Shown here one piece after another: positions 1-6,478 of a DNA stretch of 64,000 nucleotides. Both the position numbers and the translations under genes were made by a program. The stretch's first letter is position 1. Each line of letters begins with the position of its first letter. The notes beneath the pieces are model-generated. The model ran no database searches. It saw only the letters and a program-made list of their open reading frames with translations, and was not told the origin of the DNA. This DNA is from an uncultured Lachnospiraceae bacterium (GTDB lineage: Bacteria; Bacillota; Clostridia; Lachnospirales; Lachnospiraceae): NCBI GenBank assembly GCA_900554205.1, contig USGM01000002.1, positions 1 to 64,000 on the forward strand, given 5' to 3'.

Positions 1-201
1 CACTGGTATCTGATGATGGCGGACAGTTATTACAGCAAGCCACAAAGGGAAGAATATTTTGTAGATTCCGGATTCTACAAATACCATGAAGCTTACCATT
101 TATTGAAATTTGCGAATGAAAAGCAGATACTGGAAAAAGCGTTTGATGAATATCTGGAATTGAAAAGAAACAATCTATGGGGCAGCCGGAAATACTTTTA
201 G
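1..201 (+). CDS. C-terminal fragment of an unknown protein (cut by the left edge)
   Basis: The reading frame is open from base 1 and ends at the TAG at 199-201. Four codons (His-Trp-Tyr-Leu) precede the first ATG at 13 with no stop, so this is probably the tail of a longer gene rather than a 62-residue protein. The visible part is rich in Tyr, Lys and Glu, looks helical and soluble, and ends in Arg-Lys-Tyr-Phe. I recognise no domain and assign no function. The stop codon lies inside a hairpin that probably ends the transcript. Confidence 0.55.
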   Translation, partial: HWYLMMADSYYSKPQREEYFVDSGFYKYHEAYHLLKFANEKQILEKAFDEYLELKRNNLWGSRKYF

Positions 202-214
202 GGTATTCCGGCTG
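183..214 (+). terminator. Hairpin overlapping the stop codon of the first gene
   Basis: The arms CAGCCGGAAATAC (183-195) and GTATTCCGGCTG (203-214) pair with one bulged base, and the TAG stop falls in the loop. The downstream sequence is only moderately T-rich, so this is a probable rather than certain intrinsic terminator. It could also serve the minus-strand HD-GYP gene that ends at 237. Confidence 0.55.
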
Positions 215-236
215 TCACTTTGTTATTTGAAAGAAA

Positions 237-1289
237 TTACAGATTTTTGACGATCTCAAGCTGCGGGTTCTCCTCAAGATCAAGGAACTCATTTTTCTCG
301 TTCTTCAATACCGGTCTGGAGAGACGTCCGGGATGAATGAGGAAAATATTCCAGACTGTATCGTCCGAGAGCTGTACGGTCGTACCGATCTGTGCATCAG
401 CGATTCTCTGCATCAATGGCAACAGAAGCTCCGTGTCATACTGCGGCATATTTGCCTCGAAATGTCCGATGATCTGAAGCGGGGTCAACGCAAGCCGGTA
501 GGCACGCGGCGATGCCATTGCCGTATAGGTGTCAATGATCGCAACATATCTGGCAAAAAGGTCAATGCGGGTTCCCTTCATGTGATAGGGATAGCCGCTG
601 CCGTCCATGCGCTCGTGGTGCATGATGACAACATTCTTGATGTGCTGGTCGATGGAAACACTGTTGAGCAGCGCATAGCCGATGACGGGATGCTTCTTGA
701 CCTCGTTATATTCTTCGTCGCTTAGCTTGCCCGGCTTCCAGAGCAGCTCATAGGGCAGCTTAAGCTTGCCGATATCATAATAGAAGCAGGAGAGAATCAG
801 GGTCTTTTTATCCTCCGGTGTCATATTGCTCCAGTCGGCAAAGGTTCCTCCGAGCAATGCGGAATTCAGACAGTGGTTAAAGGTGAGTTCATCCTCGTTC
901 GGCATCAAATTGTATAAAAAGCTCAACAGTTCAATACCGTTGCCGTAGGTGGTGGAAATATCATTGTAGATCGCCATCAGCGCTTCATCGGGGATGGCAG
1001 TTCCCGATTTGACAAGAGAAGTGCACAGCTTTTTATAGATCTGCAGATTGTCTGCATGCTTCTGTGCAAAGCTTTTGAATCCGTCGCTCAGGCGGATCAT
1101 TTCGTTGTGCGTTTTCGCAAGATCAGCGTCTTCCTTTACTGTCACACACATGATGGAATAACGTTTTAAGAGCTCAATCAACCCCTCATTTAATACAGTG
1201 TCAGCCGGAATCAATACGTTTCCGTTGTCAACTACGTCCTCGCCGAGAGTCATTCCCGGTGTCAACGCCATTTGTGCCAAAGCTTTCAT
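237..1289 (-). CDS. HD-GYP domain protein with an altered HD doublet
   Basis: HD-GYP proteins normally hydrolyse cyclic di-GMP with a two- or three-metal centre. Of 350 residues, about 1-60 form a small N-terminal domain and about 135-300 the HD-GYP domain. Seen: His139, His200, His224-His225-Glu226, the GYP motif (Asp229 to Pro234) and Asp253. The HD doublet is Tyr171-Asp172, so the first metal-binding His is replaced by Tyr. The start at 1289 is chosen because AAGGAGGAAGGGG lies just upstream; the frame stays open upstream to 1352 without a ribosome binding site. With a metal ligand gone, it may be inactive and act as a c-di-GMP sensor, or have shifted metal use. Family assignment is firm; activity is uncertain. 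Confidence 0.85.
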   Translation of the reverse strand: MKALAQMALTPGMTLGEDVVDNGNVLIPADTVLNEGLIELLKRYSIMCVTVKEDADLAKTHNEMIRLSDGFKSFAQKHADNLQIYKKLCTSLVKSGTAIPDEALMAIYNDISTTYGNGIELLSFLYNLMPNEDELTFNHCLNSALLGGTFADWSNMTPEDKKTLILSCFYYDIGKLKLPYELLWKPGKLSDEEYNEVKKHPVIGYALLNSVSIDQHIKNVVIMHHERMDGSGYPYHMKGTRIDLFARYVAIIDTYTAMASPRAYRLALTPLQIIGHFEANMPQYDTELLLPLMQRIADAQIGTTVQLSDDTVWNIFLIHPGRLSRPVLKNEKNEFLDLEENPQLEIVKNL

Positions 1290-1324
1290 TAACCCCTTCC
1301 TCCTTATGTAAAGCACTATAGTTA

Positions 1325-1352
1325 AGTATAAATTATATTGAAAAAAAGTCAA
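1325..1352 (-). promoter_or_regulatory. Sigma-A-type promoter for the HD-GYP gene
   Basis: On the minus strand, TTGACT (1347-1352) and TATACT (1325-1330) are separated by 16 bases, about 35 bases ahead of the chosen start at 1289. This fits a housekeeping promoter and supports the downstream start. Confidence 0.6.
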
Positions 1353-1379
1353 CTATTTGTTATCGTACATGTTTTTTGA

Positions 1380-1407
1380 TTACAAACTTTATAAGATGTG
1401 TTATACT
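1380..1407 (+). promoter_or_regulatory. Promoter of the 1438 operon
   Basis: TTACAA (1380-1385), a 16-base spacer and TATACT (1402-1407) with an extended -10 TG at 1399-1400. It lies about 30 bases before the ATG at 1438 and is divergent from the HD-GYP promoter. Confidence 0.5.
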
Positions 1408-1437
1408 GTTTTCATCCGACAAAAAGGAAACCATATT

Positions 1438-1767
1438 ATGGGAAAAAAGCTCATTTATCACCCTGATTTGTATCTGGGTGAAAGTATCAGAACAGAGAAA
1501 CTGGATAAAATAAAGAAAAAGCTGGAAAGAAAGCCTTTGCTCTCCGGCGTTTTTCTGATTGCCATTTCCAGAAATCCTTCCGACCAGCTGGAAATTTTCA
1601 GTGCAAAACAGCTTGCACAGAAATATTATGAATCCAATCCTGTCTATGTCGCGGGGATTGCGGGAGATTATGACGAGGCTGTCCGGATCGTAGAGCTTAT
1701 CACGGTAAATTGTCTGGCGCAAAGAGGGGACTGTGCGTTGAAGGAGTATCTTTTATGCCAAACATAA
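1438..1767 (+). CDS. Conserved hypothetical protein, first gene of the GerW operon
   Basis: A 109-residue soluble protein beginning MGKKLIYHP, with no signal peptide or membrane segment. The start at 1438 follows an AAAAGG element and the promoter at 1380-1407; the longer frame from 1357 would begin inside that promoter. The sequence is mixed alpha/beta, with a Lys-rich stretch near residues 20-35 and Cys residues near the end. I do not recognise the family. The last 13 bases overlap the DUF2953 gene, so the two are probably translationally coupled. Its link to DUF2953 and GerW suggests a sporulation-related role by association only. Confidence 0.6.
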   Translation: MGKKLIYHPDLYLGESIRTEKLDKIKKKLERKPLLSGVFLIAISRNPSDQLEIFSAKQLAQKYYESNPVYVAGIAGDYDEAVRIVELITVNCLAQRGDCALKEYLLCQT

Positions 1768-2738
1768 TTATAATGATCTTATCTCTGATAGGGCGAATAC
1801 TTCTCGGACTGCTGGCGCTCGTCTTTCTGCTTCTGCTTTTGGTTCTTTTCTTTCCGGTTACCTACCGGCTAAGAGGAGAACGCAGCGAGGACAAGCTAAC
1901 CGCCTCCGCAAGGGCGGACTGGCTGTTCGGCGTATTCCGCGTCAGGTACGCCTACCCGGAGCCGGGGAACGTTACAGTGAAGCTGCTGTGGAAGAAGCTG
2001 GTTGACACGTCAGCTGCTTCTGGAAAAGGAAAAGATGCCGATCAGGAAAAGAAGGGCAGCGACAAAGAACAGAAGGCAGGCGGTGACAGCGAGGCAGAGG
2101 CTGTACCGGAGAACGGGGGCAGTACAGAAGCTGCCGAAGCAGAAACCAACACCACCGACGGAGCGGAAGCCCCCGGTGTGGAGACAGACGACAGTAAAGC
2201 GGAGGCTGCCGGAACGGAGACCGGCGACAGTGGCAATGAGACGCATGATGCAGATGATGAAGGCGCGGATACGCCTGCGGACGGTTTCCTTGGAAAAATC
2301 AGTAAGATAAAGTACACAATTTTGAAAATATATGGTAAAATAAAGGACATCTGGGAACATTTGTCTTATTATGCGGGAGTTCTGCGGGAAGACAACACCG
2401 TGGCTCTTTGGAAGCATGTACGGCAGAGATTGGGAAAGATGCTGCGGGCGATCCGACCGAGAAGAATCAACGGCTCTCTGATCTTCGGAACAGGCGCGCC
2501 GGACACGACGGGCTATCTCTTCGGTGTCTACGGTATGCTTTCGCCGTTGCTGCATTATGGCTTATGTGTGACACCGGATTTTACCCAGCAGATACTGGAG
2601 GGAAGCATTGACATCTCCGGGCACATCACACTCTGGGCATTGACATGGAATGGATTAAAGCTGCTTCTGGATAAAAAGCTCCGCCTGTTTATCCAGAAGA
2701 TGAAGGCAGGGCGAAGAGGAGCGGAGAGCAAAGCATAA
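1755..2738 (+). CDS. DUF2953 family membrane protein (YtfI-like)
   Basis: 327 residues. A strong hydrophobic segment (about residues 3-35) anchors the N-terminus. A beta-rich stretch follows, then an acidic low-complexity linker (about 90-180) rich in Glu, Ala, Asp, Thr and Gly, then a C-terminal part typical of DUF2953 (Gly-Ala-Pro-Asp-Thr-Thr-Gly and surroundings). In Bacillus the homologue ytfI sits beside ytfJ, and the same pairing is seen here. The start at 1755 has AAGGAG 8 bases upstream and lies within the 3' end of the preceding gene. Molecular function is unknown; the context points to sporulation. The long acidic linker is unusual and probably disordered. Confidence 0.75.
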   Translation: MPNIIIMILSLIGRILLGLLALVFLLLLLVLFFPVTYRLRGERSEDKLTASARADWLFGVFRVRYAYPEPGNVTVKLLWKKLVDTSAASGKGKDADQEKKGSDKEQKAGGDSEAEAVPENGGSTEAAEAETNTTDGAEAPGVETDDSKAEAAGTETGDSGNETHDADDEGADTPADGFLGKISKIKYTILKIYGKIKDIWEHLSYYAGVLREDNTVALWKHVRQRLGKMLRAIRPRRINGSLIFGTGAPDTTGYLFGVYGMLSPLLHYGLCVTPDFTQQILEGSIDISGHITLWALTWNGLKLLLDKKLRLFIQKMKAGRRGAESKA

Positions 2739-2752
2739 AAATGGAGGACAAT

Positions 2753-3163
2753 ATGGCTGATAAAGAGAATTTTCAGGGAGTTGTAGAAGCATTATTGAAG
2801 GGAATGGACACGGTACTGTCCACAAAGACTGTGGTCGGAGAGGCAACGACTGTCGGTGATACGATCATTCTTCCGCTCGTGGATGTCTCCTTCGGCGTTG
2901 CGGCGGGTGCAGGCAGCAATGGGCAGAAAAATTCCGCATCGGGAGCCGGCGGGCTCGGCGGAAAGATGACGCCCAGTGCAGTTCTTGTCATCAAGGACGG
3001 CAATACAAAGCTGGTAAACATCAAGAATCAGGATGCGGTCACCAAGGTTCTGGATATGGTTCCCGATCTTGTGGAGAAATTTACCAAGCCGAAGCAGAAA
3101 GAGGAAATGTCGGACAAGGATGTTGTGGACATCGCTTTTCCCGAGGAGAAAACAGAATCCTAA
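2753..3163 (+). CDS. ytfJ: GerW family sporulation protein (YtfJ)
   Basis: 136 residues with the YtfJ/GerW signature: an N-terminal helix, then Thr-Val-Val-Gly-Glu, Ile-Leu-Pro, Val-Ser-Phe-Gly-Val-Ala-Ala-Gly, a Gly/Ser-rich loop, and a Pro-Ser-Ala-Val-Leu-Val-Ile strand. GerW is a spore protein needed for L-alanine germination in Bacillus; the clostridial role is less clear. The start at 2753 is set by GGAGG at 2743-2747, five bases upstream; an ATG at 2741 overlaps that site and is rejected. It follows the DUF2953 gene by 14 bases, the conserved ytfI-ytfJ arrangement. Confidence in the family is high. Confidence 0.88.
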   Translation: MADKENFQGVVEALLKGMDTVLSTKTVVGEATTVGDTIILPLVDVSFGVAAGAGSNGQKNSASGAGGLGGKMTPSAVLVIKDGNTKLVNIKNQDAVTKVLDMVPDLVEKFTKPKQKEEMSDKDVVDIAFPEEKTES

Positions 3164-3210
3164 AGAGGGTTTCCGCATATATTAGAGCGAGATAATAAAA
3201 ACAGGGTGTC

Positions 3211-3351
3211 ATGAAAAAACTGATTGGACTTGTCGCTTTTTTAATAGCAATCGGAATGCTGCTGATGCTGATCACCCACAATCGCCTGGCGGGGCTTATT
3301 ATGATCGCGCTCTTATTGTTTGTAGGCTACAGCTGTTTCTGCGGTGATTAG
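3211..3351 (+). CDS. 46-residue integral membrane protein
   Basis: A short frame that encodes two hydrophobic segments (about residues 4-22 and 27-41) separated by Thr-His-Asn-Arg, ending in a Cys-containing tail (Ser-Cys-Phe-Cys-Gly-Asp). Two basic residues after the initiator Met fit a membrane-inserted start. A weak AGGG lies 4 bases before the ATG. It sits between GerW and the J-domain gene in the same direction with no terminator between, so it is probably co-transcribed. No function can be assigned; a helical-hairpin membrane protein is the structural reading. Confidence 0.55.
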   Translation: MKKLIGLVAFLIAIGMLLMLITHNRLAGLIMIALLLFVGYSCFCGD

Positions 3352-3379
3352 CGGATCAGCTCCGGAGGTTTGTCATAAA

Positions 3380-3904
3380 ATGATTGATTGGGATGAGGTT
3401 GCCGCTGCTACCGACGCGGACGAGCTCAGGGAAGCGAAGCTCTGGCTTTTTCAGGAAAATATACGGTTGGAAAACGAACGCCGGGATCTGGAGGCTTCCC
3501 GTGATAAATATATAAAGGAACGGATCTGCCTCCAGCGGGAGCTGGACGAGCTGAACCGCCGCACGGTCATGGAGCGGAAGCGGCTGAAGGAGGAGAACCT
3601 CTTTTTCGAGAAGAAGCTGGCAATCCTGCAGGATGGTTTCCGGCAGCTGGACGAGGACAGACGGTCGTTAGAGCGGCAGAAGCGCCAGCTGGCAGAGCAG
3701 CAGAGAACCGTTTCCACCGAGAGCCGCCTGACGGTCTCCGCTGAAGCGGTCAAAAGGATGTTCGACGGAACCGGCAATCCGCTTGCGTTAAGGAAGAGGT
3801 ACCGCGATCTTGTCAAGATTTTTCATCCGGACAACCTGTTTGGGGACGCTGAGCTGATCCAGCTGATTAATAAAGAATATGCCCGCAGAAGAGAAGAAGG
3901 GTAG
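3380..3904 (+). CDS. Coiled-coil protein with C-terminal J domain
   Basis: 174 residues. Residues about 15-112 are a charged coiled coil rich in Arg, Glu and Leu. Residues about 135-170 form a J-domain-like helix pair with His-Pro-Asp at 149-151, the motif with which J proteins stimulate the DnaK ATPase. The DnaJ Gly/Phe and zinc regions are absent, so this is a specialised J protein that may bring DnaK to a particular partner. The start at 3380 follows GGAGG at about 3363-3367; a GTG at 3344 is possible but overlaps the previous gene. The partner is unknown. Confidence 0.7.
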   Translation: MIDWDEVAAATDADELREAKLWLFQENIRLENERRDLEASRDKYIKERICLQRELDELNRRTVMERKRLKEENLFFEKKLAILQDGFRQLDEDRRSLERQKRQLAEQQRTVSTESRLTVSAEAVKRMFDGTGNPLALRKRYRDLVKIFHPDNLFGDAELIQLINKEYARRREEG

Positions 3905-3907
3905 AAA

Positions 3908-3934
3908 AAAAGCAGGTCGCAATGACCTGCTTTT
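3908..3934. terminator. Bidirectional intrinsic terminator
   Basis: AAAAGCAGGTC (3908-3918) and GACCTGCTTTT (3924-3934) form a perfect 11-bp stem with a 5-base loop, and A and T runs flank it on both sides. It separates the converging J-domain gene and rpmB and can serve both. Confidence 0.85.
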
Positions 3935-3961
3935 CAAAATCCACTTTGTCAGCTGACACGA

Positions 3962-4147
3962 TTAAGCTCTCTCAACCTTGCCGGAACGCAGACAGCTTGT
4001 GCATACATGCATTCTCTTAGCGCCGCCGTTGATCTTGCACTTTACACTCTTTACGTTAGAGTTCCATATTGCATTGCTTCTTCTATGAGAATGGCTTACA
4101 TTGTTACCAAAATGAACGCCTTTTCCACAAACATCACACTTAGCCAT
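3962..4147 (-). CDS. rpmB: 50S ribosomal protein L28
   Basis: 61 residues, the usual length for the short bacterial L28. It starts Met-Ala-Lys-Cys-Asp-Val-Cys-Gly-Lys and has a second Cys pair (Cys-Thr-Ser-Cys) near the end, so it is the zinc-binding C+ form. The Val-Ser-His-Ser-His-Arg-Arg-Ser segment is the rRNA-binding signature. L28 binds 23S rRNA in the large subunit. It is monocistronic, with its own promoter and a shared terminator. Confidence 0.97.
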   Translation of the reverse strand: MAKCDVCGKGVHFGNNVSHSHRRSNAIWNSNVKSVKCKINGGAKRMHVCTSCLRSGKVERA

Positions 4148-4188
4148 ATTGACACCTCCTCGACATTAAGTAAGTTCACAACATTGAT

Positions 4189-4217
4189 ATCTTAACAGAA
4201 ATGTAACTGAAAAGCAA
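4189..4217 (-). promoter_or_regulatory. Promoter of rpmB
   Basis: On the minus strand, TTGCTT (4212-4217), a 17-base spacer and TAAGAT (4189-4194) with an upstream TG. The leader to the ATG is about 35 bases and contains GAGGAGGTG as ribosome binding site. Confidence 0.65.
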
Positions 4218-4275
4218 GCAAAAAAAATACTTTTTTAAATTTTTTGTTTTTCATGTTTTCTTTTTCGGGGAAAGC

Positions 4276-4284
4276 TGTTAGAAT
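4276..4284 (+). promoter_or_regulatory. Extended -10 promoter for the asp23-fakA operon
   Basis: TG at 4276-4277 followed by TAGAAT (4279-4284). The -35 region is T-rich but poorly matched. Transcription from here would start near 4291, before the ATG chosen at 4357. Confidence 0.4.
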
Positions 4285-4356
4285 ATAGTATATATGTCTG
4301 CATCATTATCGGGCGGACGGTATCCTGAAAGACTCAGAAAGGAAAGGTTATTGTAT

Positions 4357-4716
4357 ATGAAGGGTTCTCTTTTGAATACTCATATGGGAAATATTGTCAT
4401 TGACAATGAAGTAATTGCCCAGTATGCGGGCAGCGTTGCCGTGGAATGCTTCGGCATTGTCGGCATGGCAGGTGTCAGCATGAAGGACGGTCTGGTAAAG
4501 CTCCTGAAGATGGACAGCCTGACAAGAGGAATCAGCGTGACGCGGAACAAGAACAAGCTGATTCTTGATTTTCATGTTATTGTTTCTTACGGTGTCAGCA
4601 TTCTGGCGGTAGCCGACAACCTGATTGACAGCGTAAAGTACAAAGTAGAAGAATTTACCGGCATTGAAATTGAAAAGATCAACATCTACGTTGACGGTGT
4701 CAGAGTGATTGATTAA
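4357..4716 (+). CDS. Asp23/Gls24 family protein (YloU-like)
   Basis: 119 residues of the Asp23/Gls24 type: Gly-Asn-Ile-Val-Ile-Asp-Asn-Glu-Val-Ile, then Ala-Val-Glu-Cys-Phe-Gly-Ile-Val-Gly, and a C-terminal Val-Asn-Ile-Tyr-Val-Asp-Gly-Val-Arg type strand. In Firmicutes this gene (yloU in Bacillus) sits directly upstream of the DAK2-domain kinase yloV/fakA, as here. The proposed role is envelope stress or membrane association; the exact function is not settled. The start at 4357 follows an AGGAAAGG element; the frame's earlier ATG at 4294 lies too close to the promoter. Confidence 0.82.
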   Translation: MKGSLLNTHMGNIVIDNEVIAQYAGSVAVECFGIVGMAGVSMKDGLVKLLKMDSLTRGISVTRNKNKLILDFHVIVSYGVSILAVADNLIDSVKYKVEEFTGIEIEKINIYVDGVRVID

Positions 4717-4730
4717 GGAGGACTTTTATT

Positions 4731-6398
4731 GTGAGCTTACAGCAAATCGACGCTAAGATGCTGTCCAAGATGTTCTTAGCCGGTGCGAAAAATCTTGAAA
4801 CGAAGAAAGAATGGATCAACGAACTGAATGTTTTCCCGGTTCCCGACGGAGATACCGGCACAAATATGACAATGACGATCATGTCCGCGGCGAAGGAGGT
4901 TTTCGCGCTCGGCGATGCCGCTAGCATGGAGACGATCTGCAAGGCAATCTCCAGCGGATCGCTTCGCGGTGCGAGAGGAAATTCCGGCGTTATCCTGTCC
5001 CAGCTGTTCCGCGGCTTTACCAAGCGGATCAAGACGGAGGAGGTTCTGACGATACCGGTTCTTGTCGATTCCTTTGACAAGGCTGTCGAAACCGCATACA
5101 AGGCGGTCATGAAGCCAAAGGAGGGAACAATCCTTACCGTTGCGCGCGGTGCGGCAGACAAGGCAAAGGAGCTCCATGAGGCGGGAACGGAGGATCTTGA
5201 GACCTTCTTCCATGAAATTATCGAGCATGCAAAATATGTTTTAAGCCAGACACCTGAGATGCTTCCCGTGCTGAAACAGGCAGGCGTTGTCGATTCCGGC
5301 GGACAGGGACTTGTCGAGGTCTTAAGCGGCGCTTTTGACGCCTTTATGGGAAAAGAGATTGATCTCAGCTTTACAGCGCCCGCTGCGGAAAGCAAGGCGC
5401 AGGGCGAGGCAAAGGAAGCGGAGACGGAGATTAAATTCGGCTACTGCACAGAGTTTATCATTCTGCTCAACAAGACCTTCAATGTAAAGACGGAGATGGA
5501 TTTCAAGGCTTATCTGGAATCTATCGGTGATTCCATCGTATGTGTTGCAGACGGAGACGTGGTAAAGGTACATGTACATACCAACGATCCCGGTCTGGCA
5601 ATCCAGAAGGCATTAAAATACGGCGCACTGTCCAACATGAAGATTGACAATATGCGCCTTGAACATCAGGAAAAGCTTGCAAAGGAAGAGGCGAAGGAGA
5701 CGGCTGCCGCCGAACCGGCGAAGAGTGCGGAGCCTCCCAAGGATTACGGTTTCATCGCTGTTTCCGTGGGCGACGGTGTAAATGAGATCTTCAAGAGTCT
5801 CGGCGTTGACCATATCATCGAGGGCGGTCAGACCATGAACCCCAGCACGGCGGACATTCTGGATGCTGTGGAAAAGGTGAACGCGAAGACGATATTCATT
5901 CTTCCGAACAACAAAAATATTATTCTTGCGGCAAACCAGGCGGCGGAGCTGACGACCGAGAAAGAGCTTCTCGTCATCCCGACCAAGACGATACCGCAGG
6001 GAATCACGGCAGTCATCAACTTCGTTCCCGAGCTTTCCGCGGATGAGAACGAGGAGAATATGATCCGCGAGATCGCTAACGTAAGCACCGGTCAGGTCAC
6101 TTATGCCGTGCGCGATACCATGATCGATGACAAGGAGATCAAAAAGGGCGACTTCATGGGTATCGGCGATAAGGGAATCCTTTCCGTCGGAACCTCTGTA
6201 AATGAGGTGGCGAAGGCGACCATTGCGGAGATGATCAAGGAGGATTCCGAGCTGATCAGTATCTATTACGGAAACGATGTGACGAAGGAAGACGCTGAGG
6301 CGTTCCGCGCCGCTGTGGCAGCGGAGCACGCAGACTGCGATGTAGAATTGCAGTACGGCGGACAGCCTATTTACTATTATGTTATGTCTGTTGAATAA
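4731..6398 (+). CDS. fakA: Fatty acid kinase subunit FakA (DAK2 domain, YloV family)
   Basis: 555 residues, the usual FakA length. The N-terminal DAK2 kinase domain (about 1-205) contains Pro-Asp-Gly-Asp-Thr-Gly-Thr-Asn-Met at 38-46, which binds Mg-ATP, and a Ser-Gly-Ser-Leu-Arg-Gly-Ala-Arg-Gly-Asn-Ser-Gly loop. A central domain follows, and residues about 330-555 resemble a DegV/FakB-like C-terminal domain. FakA phosphorylates fatty acids held by a FakB (DegV-family) protein, feeding exogenous fatty acids into phospholipid synthesis. A DegV-family gene lies downstream at 8591. The start is GTG at 4731 behind AAGGAGG. Confidence 0.9.
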   Translation: MSLQQIDAKMLSKMFLAGAKNLETKKEWINELNVFPVPDGDTGTNMTMTIMSAAKEVFALGDAASMETICKAISSGSLRGARGNSGVILSQLFRGFTKRIKTEEVLTIPVLVDSFDKAVETAYKAVMKPKEGTILTVARGAADKAKELHEAGTEDLETFFHEIIEHAKYVLSQTPEMLPVLKQAGVVDSGGQGLVEVLSGAFDAFMGKEIDLSFTAPAAESKAQGEAKEAETEIKFGYCTEFIILLNKTFNVKTEMDFKAYLESIGDSIVCVADGDVVKVHVHTNDPGLAIQKALKYGALSNMKIDNMRLEHQEKLAKEEAKETAAAEPAKSAEPPKDYGFIAVSVGDGVNEIFKSLGVDHIIEGGQTMNPSTADILDAVEKVNAKTIFILPNNKNIILAANQAAELTTEKELLVIPTKTIPQGITAVINFVPELSADENEENMIREIANVSTGQVTYAVRDTMIDDKEIKKGDFMGIGDKGILSVGTSVNEVAKATIAEMIKEDSELISIYYGNDVTKEDAEAFRAAVAAEHADCDVELQYGGQPIYYYVMSVE

Positions 6399-6417
6399 GC
6401 AACATGCTGATGCAGGA

Positions 6418-6446
6418 GGGGGCAGTCGCTGACTGCTCCCTTTTTT
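6418..6446 (+). terminator. Terminator between fakA and recG
   Basis: GGGGGCAGTC (6418-6427) pairs with GACTGCTCCC (6431-6440) with one G-T pair and a 3-base loop, followed by six T (6441-6446). It should end or attenuate fakA transcripts before recG. Confidence 0.8.
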
Positions 6447-6478
6447 ACTCTATGTATAGATATAAGAGGGGGAGCCGC

